DNA of 64,000 nucleotides from an uncultured Lachnospiraceae bacterium. Lineage in GTDB: Bacteria > Bacillota > Clostridia > Lachnospirales > Lachnospiraceae. A program made the position numbers and the translations under genes. The stretch is from the NCBI GenBank assembly GCA_910578115.1, contig CAJTPO010000021.1, positions 14,780-78,779 of the forward strand. The letters are read 5' to 3'. This document shows positions 45,832 through 54,388 of the stretch, piece by piece. The notes beneath the pieces are model-generated. The model was not told where the DNA came from, made no database searches, and was given only the letters and a program-made list of their open reading frames with translations. The number at the start of each line of letters is the position of its first letter. The stretch's first letter is position 1.

Positions 45832-46905
45832 TTACGCCTCCTTTGCAGCTGTCTTATTGGCAGACAGTTTCTTAAAGAACTCTTTCACGGGCTCAGACTG
45901 GATGACTACGATCAGGATGACCACGATCGCCTTAAATACAGGAGCCTGCGCAGAGGAAACACCCAGCGCATACAGCGTGGTGGTGATCGCCTGAATGGTA
46001 TAGGCGCCGATGATGGAGCCGGCCAGATTGAATTTGCCGCCGCCCAGGCTGTTGCCGCCAAGCGCCACGGCCAGGATGGCATCCATTTCCATATTCAGTC
46101 CGATATTGTTCGTGTCGGCGGAATAGATGCGGGAGGTAGCGGTAATCCCCGCGATACCCGCGCACAGACCGCAGATCGCATAGCACATCAAAATGATCTT
46201 GGCAGAGTTGAAGCCTGAGATCCTGGCCGCCTTCTTATTGATACCCACACTCTGTACAAAAGTCCCCAGCGCCGTAAACTTTAAGATCAGCGACATGATC
46301 AGGACGCAGATCGCCGCGATCAGGATCGGCGTCGGCAGAAAGCCGATGTAGGAACCGAAGAACTGGAAGGAGGGAACACGCACATACACGATGGCGCTGT
46401 TGCAGAGCAGCAGGCCGATCGCCCGTCCCGCAGACCAGAGGATCAGAGTCGCCACCATGGGCTGAATATTCAGGTAAGCCACCAGAAACCCGTTGAACAG
46501 ACCACAGACAACCGCCACCAGGATGCCGGCGCCGATGCCCACCCAGAGCGGGTTCGCATACTCAGACACGTTGGTCACGCCGTAGCCGGCCAGCAGCATA
46601 CAGCACATACCGCCCGACAGACTCATCACGGAACCAACGGAAATATCCGTTCCGGCGGAGGCCGATACCACCAGCGTCATGCCAATGGCCAGAATGGCCA
46701 CTTCACTGCCGCGGTTCAAAATATCGATCAGACGGCCGTAGAGGATCGTATTGCCCGAAGAAGTCAGCTGCGTGCTGATCGCAAAGAAGGAGAACGGAGC
46801 ATTCCCGCTTGCGATATCATAGATCACGTTCACGAACATGACCAAAAGCATACTGAAGATGGGCAGGAATAACTGCATCTTCGTTATTTTCTTTATTTTA
46901 CTCAT
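45832..46905 (-). CDS. ABC monosaccharide importer permease, YtfT type
   Basis: 357 residues from ATG 46905 (MSKIKKITKMQLF), GGGAGGTGCGGCAC upstream, overlapping the stop of the ATPase gene (ATGAGTAA). Conserved phrases: VSASAGTDISVGSVMSLSGG, GLFNGFLVAYLNIQPMVATL, GGNSLGGGKFNLAGSIIGAY. Forms a heterodimer with the YjfF-like permease. Confidence 0.92.
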   Translation of the reverse strand: MSKIKKITKMQLFLPIFSMLLVMFVNVIYDIASGNAPFSFFAISTQLTSSGNTILYGRLIDILNRGSEVAILAIGMTLVVSASAGTDISVGSVMSLSGGMCCMLLAGYGVTNVSEYANPLWVGIGAGILVAVVCGLFNGFLVAYLNIQPMVATLILWSAGRAIGLLLCNSAIVYVRVPSFQFFGSYIGFLPTPILIAAICVLIMSLILKFTALGTFVQSVGINKKAARISGFNSAKIILMCYAICGLCAGIAGITATSRIYSADTNNIGLNMEMDAILAVALGGNSLGGGKFNLAGSIIGAYTIQAITTTLYALGVSSAQAPVFKAIVVILIVVIQSEPVKEFFKKLSANKTAAKEA

Positions 46906-48421
46906 GTGCCGCACCTCCCGCAATGGCGTGCATTACGCCTTCCTGTGTCATCTCTTCGCCGCTGATCTCACCCACTTTGGCGCCGTCCCTAAGGACCGCC
47001 ATCCGGTTGCAGGTACGCAGCATCTCTTCGATCTCCGAGGAGATGAAGATCAGACTCTTGCCTTCCTGCGCCAGCTTGATCACCAGCTTCTGTATCTCTG
47101 TTTTCGTACCGATATCAATACCGCGCGTGGGCTCATCCAGAATCAGGAAATCCGGGTTCGTGGCAAGCCATCTGGCCAGGATCACCTTCTGCTGGTTGCC
47201 GCCGGACAGCCGTTTGATCAGCGTCTCCCTGCTGGCGGTCTTAATCTGCAGCATCTCTATGTACTGGTCGGCAATCTCAATCTGCTTCGCCATCGGAATT
47301 TTCTTAAAGATGCCCAGCTTCGCCTGCATTGCCAGAATAATGTTCTCCCGCACCGACAGATCGCCGATGATGCCTTCCGCCTTTCTGTCATCCGGCAAAA
47401 GACCCATGCCCAGGTTCATGGCGTCGATGGGACTCTTGATCTTCTCTTCCTTACCGTTCACCTTAAGGGTTCCGGTCTGCGCCCTGTCCGCTCCGTAAAT
47501 AGCCCGCGCCAGCTCACTTCGTCCGCTTCCCAGAAGGCCGGTCAGCCCCACCACTTCGCCCTTGTGGATCTCCAGATCAAAAGGCTTGATGGTGCCCGCA
47601 TGGCTCAAACCTTTGGCTTCGATCTCCAGCGGCGCATTGGTAAAGTCCATGCTGCCCTCCGGCTTGATGCTGGCCAGATCGTCGAAATCCTTACCCATCA
47701 TGGCCGCCACCAGCTTGACTCTCGGCAGCTCCTCCACCGTGTACTCGCCTACCAGCGTACCGTTGCGCAGCACCGTGATGCCGTCGCACACCGCATACAC
47801 CTGTTCCAGGAAATGAGTTACGAACACGATGCCCACGCCCTGTTTCTTGAGTCGCTTCATCATATGGAAAAGTTTCTCCACCTCGTTGTCGTCCAGCGAG
47901 GAGGTGGGTTCATCCAGGATCAGAACCTTACTCTCCATATCCACGGCCCGGGCGATGGCGATCATCTGCTGCAGTGCCAGCGAATACTCTTCCAGATTCC
48001 TGGTCACTTCGATGTCCAGATCCAGATCCTTCATCAGCTGCGCCGCCATCTGGTTCATCCTGCGGCGGTTCACCGTCCCAATCTTCGTCAAAGGTTCCCG
48101 CCCGATATATAGATTCTCCGCCACCGACAGATTGGGGCAGAGGTTGACTTCCTGATAAACTGTCGAAATTCCCTTATGCTGGGCATCCATCGTGTCTTTG
48201 TTCACGATAGGCCCTCCGATGCCGTCTACATGGATCTCGCCGGCCTCAAACTTGTTAACACCTGTCAGGCACTTGATCAACGTCGACTTCCCGGCGCCGT
48301 TTTCCCCCATCAGCGCACGGATCTCACCCTTTTTCAGTGTGAAGTCCACATTGTCCAGCGCTTTGACTCCGGGGAAGGTCATGCAGATCCCCCGCATCGT
48401 TAAAGCAATGTTACTGTCCAT
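46898..48421 (-). CDS. ABC monosaccharide importer ATPase with two cassettes, YtfR/RbsA type
   Basis: 507 residues from ATG 48421 (MDSNIALTMRGICMTFPG), with GGAGGTATTTGT upstream. Two fused cassettes: Walker A GENGAGKSTLI (about 37) with Walker B VLILDEPTSSLDDNE, and a degenerate first loop GLLGSGRSELA (about 285) with LSGGNQQKVILARW and LILDEPTRGIDIG in the second half. This is the CUT2 class layout. A terminator-like hairpin upstream (48658-48680) separates it from the binding-protein gene. Confidence 0.94.
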   Translation of the reverse strand: MDSNIALTMRGICMTFPGVKALDNVDFTLKKGEIRALMGENGAGKSTLIKCLTGVNKFEAGEIHVDGIGGPIVNKDTMDAQHKGISTVYQEVNLCPNLSVAENLYIGREPLTKIGTVNRRRMNQMAAQLMKDLDLDIEVTRNLEEYSLALQQMIAIARAVDMESKVLILDEPTSSLDDNEVEKLFHMMKRLKKQGVGIVFVTHFLEQVYAVCDGITVLRNGTLVGEYTVEELPRVKLVAAMMGKDFDDLASIKPEGSMDFTNAPLEIEAKGLSHAGTIKPFDLEIHKGEVVGLTGLLGSGRSELARAIYGADRAQTGTLKVNGKEEKIKSPIDAMNLGMGLLPDDRKAEGIIGDLSVRENIILAMQAKLGIFKKIPMAKQIEIADQYIEMLQIKTASRETLIKRLSGGNQQKVILARWLATNPDFLILDEPTRGIDIGTKTEIQKLVIKLAQEGKSLIFISSEIEEMLRTCNRMAVLRDGAKVGEISGEEMTQEGVMHAIAGGAAHE

Positions 48422-48650
48422 ACAAATACCTCCTGCCGTCACACATTTCGTAACCACTCCATCCTGCTGCGGTCAGTGCAGTAAATAAACAGAACTGACC
48501 AAACTGTTTCCGCATTTCGTAACAGTTCAACCTTCGGCTTCTCTGTTAATGCAAAGTTCCGGGCCGAACTGTTTCCAAATTTCATCATATTGCCGTCAAT
48601 TTTCCAACAATATGTGCTGCACTCCTTTATTGTACACCAAATTTGGCGAA

Positions 48651-48680
48651 AGAAAAAGGAGAGAAACGGAATTTCTCTCC
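48651..48680 (-). terminator. Intra-operon terminator after the sugar-binding protein gene
   Basis: Arms GGAGAGAAA and TTTCTCTCC with a 5-base loop, followed on the minus strand by TTTTTCT, 44 bp past the binding-protein stop. Partial termination here would make more binding protein than ATPase and permeases. The rest of the 300-bp gap to the ATPase start carries two direct repeats of AACTGTTTCC about 60 bp apart (about 48502 and 48567). Confidence 0.78.
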
Positions 48681-48723
48681 CTATTCTATTCTTATGTGTT
48701 CAATTCAAGTACTGCTCCTGCTC

Positions 48724-49851
48724 TTAGTATGCGCGGCCGTCCAGCACTTCCTGTGTCATGGTTGTTGCATACTGGGACTCGATGCCAGGTGCTACGAAAG
48801 CCTCGTCAACAACGACTGTCTGAGCGTCGATCGCTTCGCCTGCCTGCAGCTTCTGGATAACTTCTGCTGCGAACTCAGCCTGCAGAGGGTTACACTCTAC
48901 GTTGCAGTTGATCTTGCCGTCTAATGTATACTGTAAACCGTCGTGTGTAGCGTCGAAGGAGATGATGATCACGTCGCCGTCAACACCGTATGTGATACCT
49001 GCTGCATCCATTGCGTCCATTGCGCCGTATGCTTCGTTATCGTTCTGACATACTACTACGTTGAAATCGCTGTAGGACTTGATGAAGGACTCCATAACTT
49101 CCTGTCCGCCTGCCTGTGTGAAGTCACCGGACTGAGAATCAAGGATCGTCCACTCGCTGTGCTGTCCAGCGATGTTGTTGAAGCCTTCTGTACGTCCAAG
49201 TGTTGCAGATGCACCTACAGAACCCTCAATTACAAGGATGTTAGCTTCTTCGCCGTTGAGGTACTCAGCCAGCCAGTTACCAGCCATCTCACCCTCGGCA
49301 ACCATGTCACAACCGATCTGTGTCTCGTATAAGGATGCGTCAGCATCTACGGAACGGTCAACGATCAGTACCGGAATGCCTGCGTCCTGTGCCTCCTGAA
49401 GCACTGTATCCCAACCTGCTGTCTCGATCGGAGCGATGCAGATGTAATCCATCTCCTGCTGAATGAAAGTACGAACTGCCTCCAACTGTACTGCATTGTC
49501 ATTGTCAGCGTCTACGAAAGATAACTCGTAACCGTTTGCCTCAGAGAAAGTATCCTGATAGTTCTGTGTGTTGGCTGCACGCCAGTCAGACTCATGTCCA
49601 ACCTGTGCGAAACCTACTCTGATCAATTCGCCGTCTGCTGCCGGTGCTGCTGCTTCGTCAGTCGCAGCTTCCTCTTCCGCCGGAGCTTCTTCTGCAGTGT
49701 CAGCTTCCTCTTCTGCCGGAGCCTCTTCCTCCGCAGGAGCTGCCTCCTCAGCCGGTGCTGCATCTGCCGGCGCTGCGTCGTCGCCGCCGCATCCTGCAAG
49801 AGATGCCATTGTCATACCTGCTACCAATAAAAGCGCTAATTTCTTCTTCAT
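48724..49851 (-). CDS. Sugar-binding lipoprotein, YtfQ type
   Basis: 375 residues, GGGAGGAAAAAGA upstream. Signal peptide with lipobox SLAGCGG (Cys about 21), then a 50-residue acidic linker of EEAPAEE repeats that spaces the protein from the membrane. The binding domain begins at about 75 (IRVGFAQVGHESDWRAANTQ) and keeps the YtfQ-like markers VPVLIVDRSVD-like PVLIVDRSVD and CQNDNEAYGAMDAMDAAG. It delivers a monosaccharide, possibly as the furanose, to the two permeases. It is the first gene of the importer operon, transcribed from the promoter at 49922-49950. A tethered paralogue is coded at 53161-54198. Confidence 0.93.
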   Translation of the reverse strand: MKKKLALLLVAGMTMASLAGCGGDDAAPADAAPAEEAAPAEEEAPAEEEADTAEEAPAEEEAATDEAAAPAADGELIRVGFAQVGHESDWRAANTQNYQDTFSEANGYELSFVDADNDNAVQLEAVRTFIQQEMDYICIAPIETAGWDTVLQEAQDAGIPVLIVDRSVDADASLYETQIGCDMVAEGEMAGNWLAEYLNGEEANILVIEGSVGASATLGRTEGFNNIAGQHSEWTILDSQSGDFTQAGGQEVMESFIKSYSDFNVVVCQNDNEAYGAMDAMDAAGITYGVDGDVIIISFDATHDGLQYTLDGKINCNVECNPLQAEFAAEVIQKLQAGEAIDAQTVVVDEAFVAPGIESQYATTMTQEVLDGRAY

Positions 49852-49921
49852 TCTTTTTCCTCCCTTATGAATTAGAATTATGTTTTTGGAAGCCCGCCCA
49901 TTGGACTTGCTTCATGGTTCT

Positions 49922-49950
49922 ATTGTATCGGTCGTAATATCAATCGTCAA
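49922..49950 (-). promoter_or_regulatory. Promoter of the YtfQRT-YjfF-type importer operon
   Basis: Minus strand TTGACG (49950-49945), exactly 17 bases, TACAAT (49927-49922), leaving a leader of about 65 bases. The remainder of the gap up to araR (to 50314) is AT-rich and has a palindrome ACAAATT-CA-AATTTGT at about 50024-50039, which could be an activator or AraR site. Confidence 0.8.
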
Positions 49951-50314
49951 TGTAGTAACGTTGCGTTTCCTTGATTTCGGTGAAATAAACAATACAAATT
50001 TTCATTCTTGCAGAAAAATACGGACAAATTCAAATTTGTATGTTATAATTTTTACGATTACGGTAGTTTTTTTATGATTTCTATGTATTGAACTTCGAAA
50101 ATATTCCTGTTTTTGTTTGTCTATTCTGCCAATATTGAAAAATTATGTTGCAAATTTTATGATTTCTTTTCCTGGGTGTGAATAAATTTTGAACAAATTA
50201 TGAACGAAGGTAGGAATTTTTATTATCGCTGATGACACTGGAAATTTCGCTTTCGGTCCTGCAAAAGCTACCGCATATGGCTTTGGCTGAAACCGGATGC
50301 CGGAGATGCAGGAA

Positions 50315-50366
50315 CTGTAAAAAATACAGCATCTGTAAGAAATGCAGTATCTGTAAAGAAATACAG
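50315..50366. promoter_or_regulatory. Three palindromic motifs in an 18-bp ladder before araR
   Basis: CTGTAAAAAATACAG (50315-50329), CTGTAAGAAATGCAG (50333-50347) and CTGTAAAGAAATACAG (50351-50366) are three copies of a CTGTA..TACAG dyad with starts 18 bp apart. They lie 40-91 bp before the proposed araR start. Likely operators for the divergent regulator itself; if instead the frame were translated they would encode Cys-rich residues, which seems less likely. Confidence 0.5.
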
Positions 50367-50405
50367 GAAATGCAGAAGAAAAAGCCAGAAAGGATGAAAA
50401 GAGAT

Positions 50406-51494
50406 ATGGCGGCAAAGTACAAGGATCTGGCGGCCCGGCTGGCAGATATGCTCACCACCAATGTAAATAACGGTATCTACAGGCTGCCCACGGAAGCCGA
50501 ACTGGGCAGGCAGTATCAGGTCAGCCGGCAGACCGTCAGGCAGGCGCTGGCGCTGCTTGCCTCGCAGGGCCTGATCACCACCAGACAGGGCAGCGGCTCT
50601 TACGCCACCGGCTTGTCCGCAGATGATTCCCGCAACACCATCGCGCTGCTCATCCGCAGCGAACAGGAACATATCTATCCGGAACTGATCGGCGATATCC
50701 GCGCCGTTCTCTCCGGAAAAGGGTACTCGCTGCAGGTGTACCCCACAGACAATCAGGTGGCAAAGGAGCGGGAATTCCTGCAGGAGATCAGCGGCCGCCC
50801 GCCCCGGGGCCTGATCGTCGAACCCTGTAAGAGCGCCCTGCCAAACCCAAATCTGGATTACTATGAGCAGCTGCACCGCCGGGACATACCGCTTATTTTC
50901 CTGCACGGCGTCTATAAGGCTCTGCCCTGGGCAGTCTGCGTCAAGGACGACAACTACTACGGCGGCATTCAGCTGGGACAGCATCTTCTCGATCAGGGAC
51001 ATACCCAGCTCGCCGGTTTTTTCAAGCTGGACGATATGCAGGGCATAGAGCGTTACCACGGCCTGCAGCACTGTATGCGGGATGCCGGATTGCTGATTCC
51101 CGATGAACGGATCGGCTGGTATACATCCGCCCAGCTGGATCTGCTGGAAAAAAAGCAGGACGCCCGTTTTCTCTCGGACTTCATCCACAAACAGCTGCCC
51201 GGCTGTTCCGCGCTGGTCTGCCAGAATGACGAGATCGCCTACTGGATGATCAATGAGCTGTCCTACGCCGGTCTCGAAGTGCCGCAGGATATCACCGTGG
51301 TCTGTTTCGCCGACAGCTATCTCAGTGAATTGAGCCATGTCCGCATCACCACACTGGCTCACAGGCCCCACGAAATGGCCCGCTGTGCAGCCGACTGTAT
51401 GCTGCGCTCTCTGCAGCGGCTGCCGGTATCATCGCAGGAACTTCCCTGGGAGCTGGTGATCAGGGAAAGCGACGCCACACCGCAGACCCTATAG
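50406..51494 (+). CDS. araR: AraR-like repressor (GntR DNA-binding domain, LacI-type sugar domain)
   Basis: 362 residues from ATG 50406 (MAAKYKDLAARLADML), with AAAGGA 11 bases upstream; the frame is open back to 50232 but upstream ATGs have no ribosome site. N-terminal GntR winged helix (about 1-70): LPTEAELGRQYQVSRQTVRQ followed by LASQGLITTRQGSGSYA. Residues 80-362 are a periplasmic-binding-protein-like ligand domain (CQNDEIAYWMINELSYAGLE, VVCFADSYLSEL). This combination defines AraR, the arabinose repressor of Bacillus and Clostridia. It reads divergently from the importer operon and ends convergently, overlapping the response-regulator gene by 6 bp. Confidence 0.9.
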   Translation: MAAKYKDLAARLADMLTTNVNNGIYRLPTEAELGRQYQVSRQTVRQALALLASQGLITTRQGSGSYATGLSADDSRNTIALLIRSEQEHIYPELIGDIRAVLSGKGYSLQVYPTDNQVAKEREFLQEISGRPPRGLIVEPCKSALPNPNLDYYEQLHRRDIPLIFLHGVYKALPWAVCVKDDNYYGGIQLGQHLLDQGHTQLAGFFKLDDMQGIERYHGLQHCMRDAGLLIPDERIGWYTSAQLDLLEKKQDARFLSDFIHKQLPGCSALVCQNDEIAYWMINELSYAGLEVPQDITVVCFADSYLSELSHVRITTLAHRPHEMARCAADCMLRSLQRLPVSSQELPWELVIRESDATPQTL

Positions 51495-53111
51495 ATTCCC
51501 CCGCGTGCGGTACTCCCGCGGCGTGCATCCCTGGGTCTTCTTGAACACAAAGCTGAAATAGTGGGGATCCTTATAGCCCACCTCCTGCGCGATATCCCGG
51601 GAAGCCTTCTCCGTCTGGCGCAGCAGCTTTTTCGCCTTCTCCATGCGCTTCTGCGTCACATACTCGATGAAGGTCACTTCCATCTCCTGACTGAAAATGG
51701 CGCTGAAATAATTGGCGCTGACGCCCACCTCGCCTGCCACCGTGTTGAGCGAAAGTGTCTCCTGCACATAGTTTTCTTCTATATATTCCAGCGCCCGTTT
51801 CAGCACCGTCTTACTGCGGTTGACGGATTCCTGATCCCGCAGCTCCATGGCCTTCTCCAGCAGATTCCTGATGTAAGCGGTCAATTCCTCCATGCTCAGA
51901 TTGACCTCCTGCATCTGCTCTTCTCCCAGAAGCTCCAGAAATTCCTTCTTATCGTAGCCGATGGACTCCACATACGCCACCACCACGAAATGTACATGAA
52001 AGACGAGATAATTCTGAAAAAGTCTGGACTGCAGCGCATCCTGTATGCTGAGCAGCCAGTTCACCGTAAATTCCTGAATCTCATCATGACTGCCCCGCAT
52101 CAAAAAGTCGCGGATCAGTCCCGGATCCACCTTGGCGGAGTCGATATCGCTGATCCGGCCGCCGGACTCCATGGGCATATAGTTGTCCGTCACTTCTTTT
52201 GTAAAAATATGCACCCCCGGCATCAGGAAGCGATAGGCAAACAGATGATTGGCCGAAGCATAGCACCCGGCCAGCATACTCAGCCGCTCCACCGGCTCCC
52301 CGGCCGCCGCATACCAGTCAAGCGCTCCTTCCACAGCGCCGCAGATGCGCTCTATGCCGCCCAGGCACCTGTCTGTCAGCTCCTGCATCTGCTCCGGATT
52401 TCCCTTGATCAGCACCCCATAGGTGTTGATGTTCCAGCGAAAGACAATATGCTCCGGATAGCGCACGAAATACCGCAGCAGCTCGTCCCTTTTTCTGGCA
52501 AAAGCCTCCGACTCAAAGCCGCTGTCTATCCCCTCCTTCTTTTCCAGCAGGGCAAACATCACCAGATTGTACCCGGAGGCATTGATCTTCAAAGACAGCT
52601 TCGCCGCCTCCTCATAGATATCCTGCACGGGTATCCGCCCCTCGAACACCTTCATGAAAAAGTTCGTCCGTGAGAACTGTTCATACTCCCTGGTCTCCTC
52701 CTGAAACTTTTCCTGATACCGTTTCTGCTCCTGTTCATTCTCGATCTTCATCCGCAGCTCCGTCAGCTCCTTCTGCAGCGTAGCCCGGGTGATCGGCTTG
52801 AGCAGATACTGTTCCACTCCCAGCGAAATGGCCTGTCTGGCATACTCGAAGTCGTCATAGCCGCTGATAATGATGATCTTCGTCTCCGGAAATTCCTGAT
52901 GCACGATCCGGCTTAAGGACAGCCCGTCCATAAAAGGCATTCTGATATCCGTCAGCAGCACATCCGGCCGCGTCTTCTGGATCAACGGCAGCGCCATCTC
53001 GCCGTCGCTGGCCTCCCCCACGAATTTGTACCCGTACTGCTGCCAGGGAATGTTGTCCCGCAGCCCTTCCCTGACGATACTTTCATCCTCCACGAGAAAT
53101 ATTTTCAGCAT
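51489..53111 (-). CDS. AraC-type response regulator (YesN family)
   Basis: 540 residues, AGGACAGGAAC upstream. Receiver domain at 1-120 with the acidic pocket (DE at 8-9), phosphorylation Asp in PDVLLTDIRMPFMDG (about 55) and Lys in YLLKPITRA (about 104). A middle region of about 300 residues has no recognised domain, and AraC helix-turn-helix motifs end the protein (about 435-540; LNTVAGEVGVSANYFSAIFS, DIAQEVGYKDPHYFSFVFKK). Third gene of the kinase - binding protein - regulator operon. The probable target is the importer operon 1.6 kb away. Confidence 0.93.
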   Translation of the reverse strand: MLKIFLVEDESIVREGLRDNIPWQQYGYKFVGEASDGEMALPLIQKTRPDVLLTDIRMPFMDGLSLSRIVHQEFPETKIIIISGYDDFEYARQAISLGVEQYLLKPITRATLQKELTELRMKIENEQEQKRYQEKFQEETREYEQFSRTNFFMKVFEGRIPVQDIYEEAAKLSLKINASGYNLVMFALLEKKEGIDSGFESEAFARKRDELLRYFVRYPEHIVFRWNINTYGVLIKGNPEQMQELTDRCLGGIERICGAVEGALDWYAAAGEPVERLSMLAGCYASANHLFAYRFLMPGVHIFTKEVTDNYMPMESGGRISDIDSAKVDPGLIRDFLMRGSHDEIQEFTVNWLLSIQDALQSRLFQNYLVFHVHFVVVAYVESIGYDKKEFLELLGEEQMQEVNLSMEELTAYIRNLLEKAMELRDQESVNRSKTVLKRALEYIEENYVQETLSLNTVAGEVGVSANYFSAIFSQEMEVTFIEYVTQKRMEKAKKLLRQTEKASRDIAQEVGYKDPHYFSFVFKKTQGCTPREYRTRGNL

Positions 53112-53160
53112 GTTCCTGTCCTTTCCTGATCAAAATACCATTAAAAATGCGATTAACAGA

Positions 53161-54198
53161 TCAATAATTCCTCTCCTGCAGCACTTCTTCCGTCACATTC
53201 TCGATCGTGAAGATATCCTCCTCCACGTAATAATCCTTCTCCACTTCCTGCCCCTTCTCCAGCATGGAGATCACCTGCGAAAGATACTCGCCCTGGTTCG
53301 GGTTGCACTCGATATCCACATTGATGGTGCCGGCCGCTACCATCTCCAGCGCATCGTGCACGGCGTCAAAGGAGATGATGCTGATCTCCCCATACACGCC
53401 CACCGTCCTGCCGGCCTCCTGTATGGCTTCGATGGCCCCGAACGTCATATCGTCGTTCTGGGAAACCACCACGTCAATCTCCGGATACTTCCTCAGAAAA
53501 CCTTCCATCACCTCTTTGCCCTTGGCGGAAGTGAAGTCCGCGCACTTTTCTTCCAGAATCTTCCAGTTGGCATGCCCCCGCGCCACCTCCCGGAAACCGT
53601 CGCTTCTCCCGATCGCGGAAGAAGCGCCCTCCGTTCCTGTCAGCACCACGATATTCACGGTCTCCTCCCCGGTCACACCCTTATCACGCAGATGCCCTTC
53701 CAGCCACCGGCCGGCCTTGACGCCCTCCTGTCTGGAGTCGGTGCCCACCCAGCTGACGCACAGCTCCTGATCCGCCGCCTCCACCTTCCTGTCCATCATA
53801 ATGACCGGAATCCCGGCCTCTTTCGCCTCCTGCAGCACGGTCCGCCAGCCGTTCTCCACCACCGGCGCGAACACGATATAATCCACCCGCTGGGAAATAA
53901 AACTGCGGATCGCCTTGATCTGATTCTCCTGCTTCTGCCGCGCATTGCTGAAAAGCAGGAAATAACCGTTCTCATTGGTAAAAACCGACTGCACCGATTC
54001 TGTATTGGCCGTTCTCCAGCCCGACTCACTCCCCAGCTGGGACACCCCAACCACTATGCGGTCCGTCTCTCCACTGACATAAGGCTCCTCCTCGATATCC
54101 GTAAAAAGCCCCAGCCCCCACACAAACACGACCAGAAAGATCATGACCGTCGGTATAAAGATAAAGAGCAATCTGTTGTACTGCTTTTTTGTTTTCAT
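53161..54198 (-). CDS. Membrane-tethered sugar-binding protein of a three-component sensor
   Basis: 345 residues, GGGGAGAGAACAGATCGC upstream. One N-terminal hydrophobic helix (about 9-31, LLFIFIPTVMIFLVVFVWGL) with no lipobox cysteine, so it is anchored rather than lipid-modified. The binding domain follows (IVVGVSQLGSESGWRTANTE) and runs in register with the YtfQ-like importer protein: shared patterns are SGWRTANT/SDWRAANT, IKAIRSFISQ/LEAVRTFIQQ, SQNDDMTFGAIEAI, and NVDIECNPNQGEYLSQVI. Placed between kinase and regulator genes, it most likely presents the sugar signal to the kinase. Confidence 0.9.
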   Translation of the reverse strand: MKTKKQYNRLLFIFIPTVMIFLVVFVWGLGLFTDIEEEPYVSGETDRIVVGVSQLGSESGWRTANTESVQSVFTNENGYFLLFSNARQKQENQIKAIRSFISQRVDYIVFAPVVENGWRTVLQEAKEAGIPVIMMDRKVEAADQELCVSWVGTDSRQEGVKAGRWLEGHLRDKGVTGEETVNIVVLTGTEGASSAIGRSDGFREVARGHANWKILEEKCADFTSAKGKEVMEGFLRKYPEIDVVVSQNDDMTFGAIEAIQEAGRTVGVYGEISIISFDAVHDALEMVAAGTINVDIECNPNQGEYLSQVISMLEKGQEVEKDYYVEEDIFTIENVTEEVLQERNY

Positions 54199-54388
54199 GC
54201 GATCTGTTCTCTCCCCGTCTGTGTTTTGTTCTTTCGCTGATGCCTGAATACTTTTCCCTGCTGAACTTTACTGATTCCTGATGATTCTTACTGATTCCTG
54301 CCTGTCTTTGCGAAGTCTTACTGATTTTCGCCGAATCACTTTGCACTGCCATACGACAGGGCGATCCGCTACATTTATTTTGCCGTAG
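54199..54388. repeat. Gap with short direct repeats between kinase and tethered binding protein
   Basis: Within about 190 bp the phrase TTACTGATT recurs three times (about 54268, 54288, 54327), twice extended to TTACTGATTCCTG with 20-bp spacing. No gene or terminator is evident. It may be a binding-site cluster or a decayed duplication. Confidence 0.45.

Noticed and set aside
50232..50405. Cys-rich N-terminal extension of AraR (CRRCRNCKKYSICKKCSICK)
   Set aside because: The CxxC pattern is striking, but upstream ATGs lack ribosome sites, GntR proteins normally start at the winged helix, and the DNA there is better explained as three palindromic operators. Not fully excluded.
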